From NCBI GenBank assembly GCA_902576785.1, contig CACGWC010000005.1, positions 1 through 64,000 on the forward strand: a stretch of DNA of 64,000 nt. Reading direction: 5' to 3'. The notes below the pieces were generated by a model. That model was not told the DNA's origin and did no database searches. It saw nothing but the letters and a program-made list of their open reading frames with translations. A program made the position numbers and the translations under genes. Origin of the DNA: an uncultured Pelagibacteraceae bacterium. Its GTDB lineage: Bacteria; Pseudomonadota; Alphaproteobacteria; Pelagibacterales; Pelagibacteraceae. This document shows positions 26,018 through 35,747 of this stretch, in pieces (position 1 is the first letter of the stretch; each line of letters opens with the position of its first letter).

Positions 26018-27544
26018 TTAGTAGTTTAATTTAATATCAGATATTTTAAAGGCCTTAATGAGTATTGAAATTAACAAATAAAAAGCAAATGTTAAAACAA
26101 CTAATAATATAATTGCTAAAAATTTATAACTATTTGTAAATATAAAATAATTACTAAAATAATTTATTAATATTTTAAATAATCCCAAACAAATTAAATT
26201 TACAATAAATATTTTAAACAGCTGTTTAAAAAAAGAATTACTAAAATTAAAGTAATTTTTATTTAGGGCAAATACCATCAGTAAGAAACCATTCAACCAA
26301 GAAGAAATACTTGTTGCAATAGGAATTATTATAAACCCCAGTTTACCAAATAAAGATACACTTATAACAATATTTAAAATTACAGAAATCAATGAAAAGT
26401 AAAAAGGTGTTTTGGTATCATTTCTTGCAAATATAAAACTTGAAAATATTTTTATCATCGAGAATGCAGGTAGACCTAGTGCGAAATAAAATAATGCAAG
26501 GGCTGAATTTTTAACGCTTTCTTCGTTAAAAGATCCGTATCCAAAAAGCGCAGATACAATTTCTTCGGAGGCAAAAATTAATGCAAGTGTAGCAGGAAGA
26601 CTTAAAAATAAACTCAACTCTAAAGACTTATTTTGTAATATTTCTAATTTTCTTTTGTTTCTACTCTTAACATATCTACTTAAGTTAGGTAGGATAATTA
26701 TACCAATTACAATCCCCGCTATCGCTAAGTTTATTTGATATATTCTGTCTGCATAATACAAATATGAGACTGCACTTGCTTGAAAAGATGCAATTATAGT
26801 TCCAACTAATATATTTATTTGGGTAACCCCGGATGAAAATATACTTGGTAAAAGTTTCTTAAAAAAAAATTTTATTTTTTTATCTATTTGGAAATTGAGG
26901 TTAAAATTAGGATAAAAATATTTTCTAGTAAAAATAATTAAAAATATAAATTGTATAATTCCTGCAAATGTTAAAGCATAACTTAGATAGTAAACTAAAT
27001 CTGTATCATTTTTTATAATGAGGAAACATATTATTAATATTATATTTAAAAAAAGAGGAGCAGCAGCAGCGGCTGCAAATTTGTTATGTGAATTTAAAAT
27101 CGCTGAAAAAAAAGATGCTATACTTATAAAAAATAAAAATGGAAAAGTAATTCTGGTTAAATCAACAGCTAATTTGAACTTTTCATCTAAATCTGAGAAG
27201 CCAGGAGCAATCAATTTTATAAAGCTTGGCATAAAAATCTCTACTAATATTGTTAGACTTAAAAGTGCTAAGACCAATAAATTAAATACTGAGTTTGCAA
27301 ATTTTTGAGCTTTTTTTTTACTAGACAAAAGTTCTGATGTGTAAGATGGAACAAATGCTGCATTAAAGGTGCCTTCTGCAAATAATCTTCTAAAGGTGTT
27401 TGGTATTCTAAATGCTACGAAGAATGCATCAGCAATTGGTCCCGAACCAAGATAAATAGCTATAAAAAAATCTCTAATATATCCTAAAATTCTGCTTAGA
27501 ATAACGAACAGACTAAATGTGCCTGTTGACTTAATTAAATTCAT
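26018..27544 (-). CDS. murJ: Lipid II flippase MurJ
   Basis: 508 aa with about 13-14 transmembrane helices. The start FSLFVILSRILGYIRDFFIA and the segment FRRLFAEGTFNAAFVPSYT are MurJ/MVF signatures, including the conserved Arg of the substrate cavity. It flips lipid-linked peptidoglycan precursor across the inner membrane. A run of six alanines (KFAAAAAAPLF) in helix 4 is encoded by a short GCA-rich tract near 27055-27075. It is divergent from maeB across a 43-bp gap that must contain both promoters. Confidence 0.95.
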   Translation of the reverse strand: MNLIKSTGTFSLFVILSRILGYIRDFFIAIYLGSGPIADAFFVAFRIPNTFRRLFAEGTFNAAFVPSYTSELLSSKKKAQKFANSVFNLLVLALLSLTILVEIFMPSFIKLIAPGFSDLDEKFKLAVDLTRITFPFLFFISIASFFSAILNSHNKFAAAAAAPLFLNIILIICFLIIKNDTDLVYYLSYALTFAGIIQFIFLIIFTRKYFYPNFNLNFQIDKKIKFFFKKLLPSIFSSGVTQINILVGTIIASFQASAVSYLYYADRIYQINLAIAGIVIGIIILPNLSRYVKSRNKRKLEILQNKSLELSLFLSLPATLALIFASEEIVSALFGYGSFNEESVKNSALALFYFALGLPAFSMIKIFSSFIFARNDTKTPFYFSLISVILNIVISVSLFGKLGFIIIPIATSISSWLNGFLLMVFALNKNYFNFSNSFFKQLFKIFIVNLICLGLFKILINYFSNYFIFTNSYKFLAIILLVVLTFAFYLLISILIKAFKISDIKLNY

Positions 27545-27587
27545 AAATCATATTAGTAACTTAATCCTTTTGTATATCTAACAAATA

Positions 27588-29876
27588 ATGAAAAAAAACA
27601 AAATTGAACATTATTCTGATAAAGAAGCTTTGGATTTTCATACTAATGATAAATCTGGCAAAATAGAGATCGTTTCATCTAAGCCAGTAACTACAAAAAG
27701 AGACTTGGCCCTGGCTTATTCTCCTGGTGTTGCGGCTCCTGTAAAAGCAATAGCAGATAATCCTGAGTTAGCATATGAATATACTACTAAAGGGAATCTA
27801 GTTGCAGTAATTAGTAATGGATCAGCAATATTAGGACTAGGAAATTTAGGTGCGATAGCATCAAAACCAGTGATGGAAGGAAAAGCTGTTCTATTTAAAA
27901 GATTTGCAGATATTGATTCTATAGATTTAGAAATAGATACGGAGGATACAAAAGAAATAATTAATTCCATAAAGCATATAGCAAAAAGTTTTGGTGGTAT
28001 AAATCTGGAAGACATTGCGGCTCCAAACTGTTTTATAATTGAGGAAGAATTAAAAAAAATTCTTGATATTCCTGTGTTTCACGATGATCAACATGGGACA
28101 GCAATCATAACAACAGCTGCATTAATTAATGCAGTTGATATAGCAAAAAAAAACTTAAAAAAAATTAAAATAGTAATTAATGGTGCAGGTGCTGCAGCTA
28201 TGGCATGTGCAAAATTATTTAGGAGCACAGGTATTCCAAAAAATAATATTAAAATGTTGGATACAAAAGGTGTAATAAATAAAAATAGAAAAAAAATTAG
28301 TTCATGGAAAAAAGAATTTGCAGTAGAAACAAAGGATAAAAGTTTAGATGACGCGATGAAAAATGCAGATGTATTTTTAGGTTTATCTGCAGCAGGTGTT
28401 GTAAAAAAAAGTATGGTTAAAAAAATGGCTAAAAATCCAATTATATTTGCGTGCGCAAATCCAGATCCTGAAATTAAACCAGAAGATATAGAAGAAGTGA
28501 GGAATGATGCGATTATAGCAACAGGTAGATCTGATTATCCAAACCAAGTAAATAATTTAATTGGTTTTCCATATATATTTAGGGGAGCATTAGATGTTAG
28601 AGCAAAAACTATTAATGAAGAAATGAAGGTAGCAGCAGCTAATGCTATTGCTTCACTTGCAAGAGAATTTGTACCTGACGAGGTCGCAGCTGCTATGGGT
28701 GGTGAGAGACCTAATTATGGAAGAGAATATATTATTCCATCTACTTTTGACCCTCGGTTAATAAGCGTAATACCAGTAGCAGTAGCAAGAGCTGCTATAA
28801 AATCTGGTGTTGCTAGAAAAAAAATAGAAAATTTTGATCAATATTCAGAACAGCTAAAACAAAGGCTTGATCCATCTGTAACGATTATGCAGGGAATAAA
28901 TAACCAAATTAAAAAAACAAATAAAAAAGTTGTATTTGCAGATGGTGAAGATGAAAATACTTTGAAGGCGGCTATAGCATTTAAAAATAGTGGACTGGGT
29001 ACACCTATTTTAGTTGCTAAAGAAAAAGTTGTTAAAGAAAAACTTAGAGAGATTGGTTACGGAGATAACTTTGATATTGAGATTGTAAACTCTACTTTCA
29101 GTGACAAACGAAAAAAATATGTGAATTACCTATTTAAAAAACTTCAAAGAACAGAGGGAATGCTTGAAAGAGATTGTGATAAAATGGTTAGAAATGACAG
29201 AGTTATATGGGGTTCTTGCATGGTTGCATGTGGTGATGCTGATGCAATGGTAACTGGAAATTCAAGAAGATATGGACAATCTCTTGATAAAGTAAAAAAG
29301 GTCATAGATGTTAGGCCGGGAGAAATTATGTTTGGATTGAACATGATTGTAAATAAGGGCAAAACAGTTTTTATTGCGGATACAAGTGTTCACGAATATC
29401 CAACATCTGAACAGCTCTCTGAAATAGCTATTTCTGCATCTAGAGTAGCAAAATTATTTGGTTTTGAGCCAAAAGTTGCTTTTCTTTCACACTCAACCTT
29501 TGGTCAACCAATTACAGCTAGAACAAAGCATATAAGAGATGCAGTAGAAATTTTAAAAAATAAAAAGGTTAATTTTAAGTTTGATGGAGATATGCAGCCT
29601 GATGTGGCCTTAAGTGATGAATATAAAGACCTTTATCCATTCTCCGAAATTGTTGGTAATGCAAATATATTGATTATGCCTGGACAACATAGTGCTGCTA
29701 TAACTTATAAAACAATGAAAACTTTAGGTGGCGCTAAAGTTATCGGACCGCTATTAATCGGTTTAGGTCAAGCCATTGAAATTGCTCCGTTGAGATCATC
29801 AACATCTGACATATTAAATTTAGCATCTGTTGCAGCATATTCAGCAGGAGTAATTAATTACAAGAAACCAAATTAG
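27588..29876 (+). CDS. maeB: NADP-dependent malic enzyme with phosphotransacetylase-like domain
   Basis: 762 aa two-part protein. Residues about 15-430 form the malic enzyme, with LALAYSPGVAAPVKAI (catalytic Tyr), VFHDDQHGTAI (metal site) and VINGAGAAAMACAKLF (NADP loop). Residues about 440-760 form a phosphate acetyltransferase-like domain, usually without Pta activity but a site for acetyl-CoA regulation. It decarboxylates malate to pyruvate and supplies NADPH for gluconeogenic growth. Its end overlaps the convergent BON lipoprotein gene by 4 bp. Confidence 0.95.
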   Translation: MKKNKIEHYSDKEALDFHTNDKSGKIEIVSSKPVTTKRDLALAYSPGVAAPVKAIADNPELAYEYTTKGNLVAVISNGSAILGLGNLGAIASKPVMEGKAVLFKRFADIDSIDLEIDTEDTKEIINSIKHIAKSFGGINLEDIAAPNCFIIEEELKKILDIPVFHDDQHGTAIITTAALINAVDIAKKNLKKIKIVINGAGAAAMACAKLFRSTGIPKNNIKMLDTKGVINKNRKKISSWKKEFAVETKDKSLDDAMKNADVFLGLSAAGVVKKSMVKKMAKNPIIFACANPDPEIKPEDIEEVRNDAIIATGRSDYPNQVNNLIGFPYIFRGALDVRAKTINEEMKVAAANAIASLAREFVPDEVAAAMGGERPNYGREYIIPSTFDPRLISVIPVAVARAAIKSGVARKKIENFDQYSEQLKQRLDPSVTIMQGINNQIKKTNKKVVFADGEDENTLKAAIAFKNSGLGTPILVAKEKVVKEKLREIGYGDNFDIEIVNSTFSDKRKKYVNYLFKKLQRTEGMLERDCDKMVRNDRVIWGSCMVACGDADAMVTGNSRRYGQSLDKVKKVIDVRPGEIMFGLNMIVNKGKTVFIADTSVHEYPTSEQLSEIAISASRVAKLFGFEPKVAFLSHSTFGQPITARTKHIRDAVEILKNKKVNFKFDGDMQPDVALSDEYKDLYPFSEIVGNANILIMPGQHSAAITYKTMKTLGGAKVIGPLLIGLGQAIEIAPLRSSTSDILNLASVAAYSAGVINYKKPN

Positions 29877-30466
29877 TTTTTTACAACTCTCAAATCTTCA
29901 ACTAAAAAAATGCTTGTAACTACATCTTCTACATCAAGAACTTTTTTAGCCTCGTTAATAACTTCAGCTCTTTCTTCTTCATTTTGCGAAATTCCGTAAA
30001 CATAAATTATTTTCTTATATGTATCGATATCATAATTAGCAGACTTAATTTTTTTATTGGTTATTAAAGCGGTTCTTAATTGAGAAGTTATTAGTACATC
30101 TTTTGCGGTTTGTTTAAAATTAAACTCTTCCTTAATTTTTAAATCATTTTTTACTGATCTGGCACCTTTTATTTCCCAGCCTAGTTTTGTAATTTTTAAT
30201 TTTTCTTCAATAGTATTTACTTTACCAGTTATAAATATTCGGCCATCTAAAACTTTGGACTTTACATTTAGTAAATAATTTTTGTCCATTAATATAAGTT
30301 TTGCTCTTAAGTTTTTTTGCATTAAAGAATCGTCTATTTGAGTTCCTATTGTTCTTGGATCCATTGCAATGGAAACCCCTGTTCCTAAAACTCCAGTTGA
30401 AGAATATCCAACACATCCTGAGATTAAAATAAAAGTTATAATTAAAATTAAATTTCTAAATTTCAT
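29873..30466 (-). CDS. BON-domain outer-membrane/periplasmic lipoprotein
   Basis: 197 aa. Lipobox LISGC at about residue 18, followed by two BON domains (about 40-110 and 115-190) of the OsmY/DolP type; the second contains DVLITSQLRTALI. BON domains bind phospholipid or envelope components. The gene overlaps the end of rsmI by 11 nt. The rsmI/LpoA-like/BON grouping resembles the E. coli lpoA-yraN-diaA-dolP region, so a DolP-like envelope-integrity role is a reasonable guess, not demonstrated. Confidence 0.85.
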   Translation of the reverse strand: MKFRNLILIITFILISGCVGYSSTGVLGTGVSIAMDPRTIGTQIDDSLMQKNLRAKLILMDKNYLLNVKSKVLDGRIFITGKVNTIEEKLKITKLGWEIKGARSVKNDLKIKEEFNFKQTAKDVLITSQLRTALITNKKIKSANYDIDTYKKIIYVYGISQNEEERAEVINEAKKVLDVEDVVTSIFLVEDLRVVKN

Positions 30467-31313
30467 TTTTTTTCTTTAAACAATAATCATAAACAATTTT
30501 TTTTGATATATTATTTTCCTTACTAATTTTTGATGTAATATCTTTAATTGACATTTTTTTTAAAAGTTTGATAATTTTTTTTTTAACTGATTCTTCTATT
30601 ACTTGTAACCTATTTTCTAAATTTAAATTTTCTGATATAACTACAGTAATCTCACCTTTTTCTGATATATTAATATTATTGAGGTTTTTAATCTTATCTC
30701 TAATATATTCTTCGTGTAACTTTGTCATTTCTCTGGTAATTAAAATATCTCTATCACCAAAATATTTTTGAATTTGTGCTGTAATTTTTTTTATTTTTTT
30801 GGGTGAAATAAAAAAGACAATTGAGTAATTTAAATTAGAAATCTTATGAAAAAGTTGATCAATTTGTGACTTTTTATCTGGCAAGAAACCACAAAAAAAG
30901 AAATTGTTTGAAAAGCCGCTTATAGAAACAGCTGCAGCAACAGCGGAAGATCCTGGAACAGGAAATATATCAATTTTATTTTTAATACATTCATTTATCA
31001 AGATTCCACCAGGATCTGAAATTGTTGGAGTACCTGCATCTGAAATGATAGAAACTATTTTATTTTCTTTTAGAAAATTTAATACATATTTGATGTTTTT
31101 CTTTTCATTAAATTTATGATTAGATAATAATTTTGTATTTATATTGAACTTAGATAATAGTTTACTTGAAACTCTTGTGTCTTCTGACAAAATCAAGTCT
31201 GATTTATTAAGTATATATATAGCCCTGAAAGTAATATCACCTAAATTTCCTATCGGAGTAGAAACACAATATAGCCCAGGTTTTAAACTATCATTTATTT
31301 CAAAATTATACAT
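30456..31313 (-). CDS. rsmI: 16S rRNA 2'-O-ribose C1402 methyltransferase
   Basis: 285 aa tetrapyrrole-methylase-fold enzyme. LYCVSTPIGNLGDITFRAI, LILSEDTRVSSKLL and ISDAGTPTISDPGG are RsmI signatures. It methylates C1402 in the decoding centre. The start codon complement (31311-31313) is separated by only 3 bp from the ATG of the divergent LpoA-like gene, so its promoter must lie inside that gene's first codons. It is followed by the BON lipoprotein gene with an 11-nt overlap. Confidence 0.97.
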   Translation of the reverse strand: MYNFEINDSLKPGLYCVSTPIGNLGDITFRAIYILNKSDLILSEDTRVSSKLLSKFNINTKLLSNHKFNEKKNIKYVLNFLKENKIVSIISDAGTPTISDPGGILINECIKNKIDIFPVPGSSAVAAAVSISGFSNNFFFCGFLPDKKSQIDQLFHKISNLNYSIVFFISPKKIKKITAQIQKYFGDRDILITREMTKLHEEYIRDKIKNLNNINISEKGEITVVISENLNLENRLQVIEESVKKKIIKLLKKMSIKDITSKISKENNISKKIVYDYCLKKKNEI

Positions 31314-31316
31314 TTA

Positions 31317-32474
31317 ATGACGATGAAGAAATTATATATCATAATTTTAAAAGTTTTTCTTATAATCGTTTTCTCACATCTTAAAGCAATTTCAGAGGAG
31401 AAAATTAAAATAGGTTTAATTGTACCTTTGTCAGGCGAATATTCATATATTGGTAATTCAATTCTTAAATCTACAAGAATGGCATTAGATAAAATTAATG
31501 ATGACAGAATAACAGTTGTACCAAAAGATACTAAAGCAAACCCAATAGATGCATTAAAAGTATCAAATGAGCTTTACAATAATGGAATAAAAATAATTAT
31601 TGGACCAGTATTCAATGAGAGTAATAAATATTTAGACGAATTAAATGAAGTCACATTCTTATCTTTTACAAACAAAATTAGAAATAATCCAAAAAATGTA
31701 ATTTCCGCAGGAGTAAATGCAATATCACAAATAAATACAATTAAAAAATATTTAAGTGAAAATAATTTAAAAAATACGATATTTTTGGTTCCCGAGACAG
31801 AGTATAAAAGAGAAATAGAAGAAGCTATTAAAAAATCAAACTTATTGTTAAAAGAAGAATTTGTCTACAGCAAAGACCCAACATTGCTAACAAAACAAAT
31901 AGAAGATTTAACAAGGTATCAACAAAGAAAACAAAATTTAAAAAACGAAATTAAAAGGATAGAAAATTCAAATTCTTTCAATAAAAAAAAAAAAATTGAT
32001 GAATTAAAGAAAAAAGATACTTTGGGTTTTATTAATTTTGATTCAGTAATAATTGCTGATTTTAGCGAAAGTCTAAAAAGTGTTGCCACATCTTTATTAT
32101 ATACAGATGTGTCATCCAAAAGAGTAAAATACATTACATTGAATCAATGGTTTGATGAAAGTCTTTTAAAGGAAACTTCATTACATCCAATATATTTCCC
32201 ATCAATAAACAAAGATAATTTTGAAATATTTCAAAAAGAATACATACAAAATTTCAAAGATATACCAAATCAAATATCATTTTTAAGCTATGATCTAATA
32301 GGGTTGGTATATTACTTGTTAATAAATAATGATTTTAAAACCAATGAAAATTTGTTTATTAAGAAAAATAAATTTAAAGGTAAAATAGGTATTTTTGAAA
32401 TAAATAAGAAAACAATTACCCATCAATTAAACTTTTATGAAATACAAGACAAATATTTTAAAGAAATTTTTTAA
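31317..32474 (+). CDS. LpoA-like periplasmic binding protein (penicillin-binding protein activator family)
   Basis: 385 aa. Signal peptide at about residues 4-25, then a type-1 periplasmic-binding fold: KIKIGLIVPLSGEYSYIGNS and IKIIIGPVFNESNKYLDEL. Its position divergent from rsmI matches LpoA-type activators of class A penicillin-binding proteins, and ABC-type amino acid binding proteins share the fold. No lipobox Cys is present, unlike E. coli LpoA. A Lys/Asn-rich insertion (about 200-235) is unusual. Two ATGs (31317, 31323) are possible. Its 3' end overlaps the convergent rdgB by 17 bp. Confidence 0.75.
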   Translation: MTMKKLYIIILKVFLIIVFSHLKAISEEKIKIGLIVPLSGEYSYIGNSILKSTRMALDKINDDRITVVPKDTKANPIDALKVSNELYNNGIKIIIGPVFNESNKYLDELNEVTFLSFTNKIRNNPKNVISAGVNAISQINTIKKYLSENNLKNTIFLVPETEYKREIEEAIKKSNLLLKEEFVYSKDPTLLTKQIEDLTRYQQRKQNLKNEIKRIENSNSFNKKKKIDELKKKDTLGFINFDSVIIADFSESLKSVATSLLYTDVSSKRVKYITLNQWFDESLLKETSLHPIYFPSINKDNFEIFQKEYIQNFKDIPNQISFLSYDLIGLVYYLLINNDFKTNENLFIKKNKFKGKIGIFEINKKTITHQLNFYEIQDKYFKEIF

Positions 32475-33060
32475 TTTGTCTGAAAGCTCGTGCTCGGTGA
32501 TCATTTTTAAATTTTAACTTTTGACTCATTTGACCAAATGTTAATCTTTTATTTTCAGGAATAAAAATTGGATCATAACCGAAACCTTTATTTCCAATTT
32601 TCTTTTTTGAAATTTTACCATTAATAATTCCTAATGATTGAATTGGTTTTTTTTTTAGTCCATAAATAGTTAATGCACAAATAAATCTTGCTTTAATTTT
32701 TTTTAACTTCCAGTTTTTATCGACCTTCGATAACTTTTGATATACTTTGGATATTGCCAAACTAAAATCACCCTTTTCTCCACCCCATCTTGCCGAATAA
32801 ATACCTGGCTGATTATTTAGTATGTCAATTTCAAGTCCTGAGTCATCTGCGATACAAATTTTTTTTGTTTTTTTTGAAAAATACTTCGCTTTTATTAAAG
32901 AATTTTTTAGAAACGTATTTCCATTTTCTTTCGGGCTTTTAAGGCCATAGTCTTTTGGAGAGGTAATAGTGTAGTATTTTGGCAGTAAATCTTTAATTTC
33001 TTTTATTTTTCCGTCATTATTTGACCCTACTACGATTTCTTTAATTTTTTTTTTTAACAT
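32458..33060 (-). CDS. rdgB: Non-canonical purine NTP pyrophosphatase (RdgB/HAM1)
   Basis: 200 aa. VVGSNNDGKIKEIKDLL is the substrate loop, CIADDSGLEIDIL the metal-binding motif and GFGYDPIFIPENKRLTFGQM the C-terminal signature. It hydrolyses ITP, dITP and XTP to keep them out of nucleic acids. It is divergent from grpE across 36 bp that contain an exact 9-bp tandem repeat. Confidence 0.97.
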   Translation of the reverse strand: MLKKKIKEIVVGSNNDGKIKEIKDLLPKYYTITSPKDYGLKSPKENGNTFLKNSLIKAKYFSKKTKKICIADDSGLEIDILNNQPGIYSARWGGEKGDFSLAISKVYQKLSKVDKNWKLKKIKARFICALTIYGLKKKPIQSLGIINGKISKKKIGNKGFGYDPIFIPENKRLTFGQMSQKLKFKNDHRARAFRQIKKFL

Positions 33061-33063
33061 CTA

Positions 33064-33081
33064 GAATTTCATGAATTTCAT
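33064..33081. repeat. 9-bp tandem repeat GAATTTCAT x2 in the rdgB/grpE divergent region
   Basis: Two exact, adjacent copies (33064-33072, 33073-33081) fill half of the 36-bp gap. It could be an operator for the chaperone operon or chance in AT-rich DNA. No CIRCE element is present. Confidence 0.45.
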
Positions 33082-33096
33082 ACCATATAGAATGTA

Positions 33097-33735
33097 ATGG
33101 AAAAAGAAGAAACACAAAATAAGAAAAATCAAAATTTAAAAGACGAAAACTTAGAGCCAAGCACAGATAAGCAGGTCCCAGAAGAGACTGAAAAAATAGA
33201 GGAAGTAGAGCAGCTTTCGCCTGAAGATGAAATTAAGAACCTTAAAGATAAAGTTGCAAGAACATTTGCAGAAATGGAAAATCAAAGGAGAAGATTTGAA
33301 AAAGAGAAAGATGAAGCTTTTGAATATGGTGGATTTTCTTTTGCAAGAGAAACACTTAATCTTCTAGATAATTTAGAGAGATCAAAACAAACACTGGAAA
33401 GTGACGAAACTATAAAAGATAAAGACACACTAAAAAAATTAATAGAGCACATTGATATTATTAATAAAGATATGATTTCAATTTTCAAAAAAAATAATAT
33501 TGAACCGATTAAAGCAATTAACGAAAAATTGGATCCAAATTTACATCAGGCTATGATGGAAATCGAAGATGATACCAAAGATCAAGGCACAATAGTTCAA
33601 GAAATTCAAAAAGGTTTTATGATGAAGGATAGGTTACTAAGACCTTCGTTAGTAGCTGTATCTAAAAAAAAAGTTGAAGATAAACAGAATAACCAAAAAA
33701 ACCAAGAAAATGAGGAAAAAGAGGTAAAAAATTAA
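33097..33735 (+). CDS. grpE: Nucleotide exchange factor GrpE
   Basis: 212 aa. A charged, disordered N-terminus (about 1-45) precedes the long coiled coil (about 45-100, with KVARTFAEMENQRRRFEKEK) and the beta domain (about 135-190). It releases ADP from DnaK. A Lys/Glu/Asn-rich tail ends it. It leads grpE-dnaK-dnaJ. The hrcA repressor often found upstream in other alphaproteobacteria is absent and no CIRCE is seen, so heat control, if any, is likely by RpoH. Confidence 0.95.
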   Translation: MEKEETQNKKNQNLKDENLEPSTDKQVPEETEKIEEVEQLSPEDEIKNLKDKVARTFAEMENQRRRFEKEKDEAFEYGGFSFARETLNLLDNLERSKQTLESDETIKDKDTLKKLIEHIDIINKDMISIFKKNNIEPIKAINEKLDPNLHQAMMEIEDDTKDQGTIVQEIQKGFMMKDRLLRPSLVAVSKKKVEDKQNNQKNQENEEKEVKN

Positions 33736-33796
33736 TTATTTATTATGGTTGTAGTTGTAAAATTAACACTTATATGAGCATCAAACAGGATTAATT

Positions 33797-35719
33797 ATGA
33801 GCAAAGTTATAGGAATTGATTTGGGAACAACAAATTCTTGTGTTGCTGTTATGGAAGGAACGCAAGCAAAAGTCTTGGAGAATGCTGAAGGAGCAAGAAC
33901 GACACCTTCGGTTGTTGCATTTACTGATGAAGGAGAAAAATTAATAGGACAGCCTGCGAAAAGACAAGCTGTTACAAATCCTGAAAATACAATATTTGCA
34001 GTTAAAAGATTAATTGGAAGAAATTTTGATGACCCAACAGTTAAAAAAGATGTAGAGACTGCACCTTTTAAAATAGTTAATTCTGATAAAGGTGATGCAT
34101 GGATTGAAGCAAAAGGCCAAAAATATTCACCATCACAAATTTCAGCTTTTACACTTCAAAAAATGAAAGAAACAGCAGAAAAATATTTAGGCTCAGAAGT
34201 AAAACAAGCAGTTATTACTGTTCCAGCATATTTTAATGACGCTCAGAGACAAGCTACTAAAGATGCAGGTAAAATTGCTGGCCTAGAGGTTTTAAGAATT
34301 ATAAATGAACCAACAGCAGCATCTCTAGCTTATGGTTTAGATAAAAAAGCTAACAAAAAAATAGCAGTTTACGATCTAGGCGGTGGAACATTTGATGTTT
34401 CAATTCTAGAATTGGGTGACGGAGTATTCGAGGTAAAATCAACAAATGGTGATACATTTTTAGGTGGAGAGGATTTTGATAATGCTATTGTGGATTATTT
34501 GCTCTCAGAATTTAAAAAAGAAAACGGTATTGATTTAAAATCAGATAAACTAGCTTTACAGAGATTAAAGGAAGCTGCAGAAAAAGCAAAAATAGAATTA
34601 TCATCTGCAACACAAACTGAAATAAATCTTCCATTTATTACTGCTGATAAAACTGGACCAAAACATATTAATCTGAAAATGACTAGGGCTAAATTAGAGG
34701 CATTAGTCGAAGATCTGATTTCAAGAACAATCCCACCATGTAAAACTGCTTTAAAAGATGCGGGCCTATCTGCAAGCGAAGTAGATGAAATAGTATTAGT
34801 TGGTGGCATGACTAGAATGCCAAAAGTTATAGAAGAAGTAAAAAATTTCTTTGGGAAAGATCCTAATAAATCTGTAAATCCTGATGAAGTTGTCGCCATG
34901 GGTGCTGCAATTCAAGCTGGCGTGTTACAAGGTGATGTAAAAGATGTGTTGCTTTTAGATGTAACTCCTTTATCTCTAGGGATAGAAACATTGGGTGGTG
35001 TATCAACAAAATTAATTGATAAAAATACAACTATTCCAACCAAAAAGAGCCAAGTATTTTCAACCGCTGAGGACAATCAACCTGCTGTATCGATTAGAGT
35101 GCTTCAGGGTGAAAGAGAAATGGCATCAGATAACAAAGTTTTAGGAAATTTTGAATTAGTTGGCATAGCTCCAGCACCAAGAGGTGTTCCACAAATTGAG
35201 GTAACATTTGATATTGACGCAAATGGTATTGTAAATGTATCAGCGAAAGACAAAGGAACTGGTAAAGAACAAAAAATTCAAATTCAAGCATCTGGAGGAT
35301 TAAGTGATGAAGAAATAAACCAAATGGTAAAAGATGCAGAGTCTAATAAAGAAGAAGATAAAAAGAAAAGAGAAGCTGTTGATTCAAGAAATCAAGCAGA
35401 TACACTAATACACTCAACCGAAAAGAATTTAAAAGAGCACGGAAGTAAAGTTTCTGATGCAGATAAAAAGGCTATTGAAGACGCTTCAGCTAACTTAAGG
35501 AATGCTCTCAAAGGTACTGATGTTGAAGAAATTAAGAAAAAAACACAAGATTTAGTTCAAGCATCTATGAAATTAGGTGAAGCAATCTACAAATCACAAC
35601 AAGGTGCAAAACCTGAAGATGCTCCAAAAGACGCAAAGAAAGAAGATACGAAAGACGATAACGTTGTTGATGCAGATTTTGAAGAAGTAAAAGACGAAAA
35701 TAAAGAAAAAAGCGCCTAA
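33797..35719 (+). CDS. dnaK: Chaperone DnaK (Hsp70)
   Basis: 640 aa, standard length. ATPase domain at about 1-385 ([44 protein letters not shown]), interdomain linker [13 protein letters not shown] at about 390, substrate-binding domain to about 605, and an acidic tail ending in [12 protein letters not shown]. It folds and protects proteins with DnaJ and GrpE, both adjacent. An AGGA ribosome site precedes the ATG after a 61-bp gap from grpE that could hold its own promoter. Confidence 0.99.
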   Translation: MSKVIGIDLGTTNSCVAVMEGTQAKVLENAEGARTTPSVVAFTDEGEKLIGQPAKRQAVTNPENTIFAVKRLIGRNFDDPTVKKDVETAPFKIVNSDKGDAWIEAKGQKYSPSQISAFTLQKMKETAEKYLGSEVKQAVITVPAYFNDAQRQATKDAGKIAGLEVLRIINEPTAASLAYGLDKKANKKIAVYDLGGGTFDVSILELGDGVFEVKSTNGDTFLGGEDFDNAIVDYLLSEFKKENGIDLKSDKLALQRLKEAAEKAKIELSSATQTEINLPFITADKTGPKHINLKMTRAKLEALVEDLISRTIPPCKTALKDAGLSASEVDEIVLVGGMTRMPKVIEEVKNFFGKDPNKSVNPDEVVAMGAAIQAGVLQGDVKDVLLLDVTPLSLGIETLGGVSTKLIDKNTTIPTKKSQVFSTAEDNQPAVSIRVLQGEREMASDNKVLGNFELVGIAPAPRGVPQIEVTFDIDANGIVNVSAKDKGTGKEQKIQIQASGGLSDEEINQMVKDAESNKEEDKKKREAVDSRNQADTLIHSTEKNLKEHGSKVSDADKKAIEDASANLRNALKGTDVEEIKKKTQDLVQASMKLGEAIYKSQQGAKPEDAPKDAKKEDTKDDNVVDADFEEVKDENKEKSA

Positions 35720-35747
35720 TTAAACAACTGTTTGTCTATAACATGTT

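Noticed and set aside
27055..27075. GCA-rich microsatellite
   Set aside because: It encodes six alanines of a MurJ helix in frame; no sign of phase variation.
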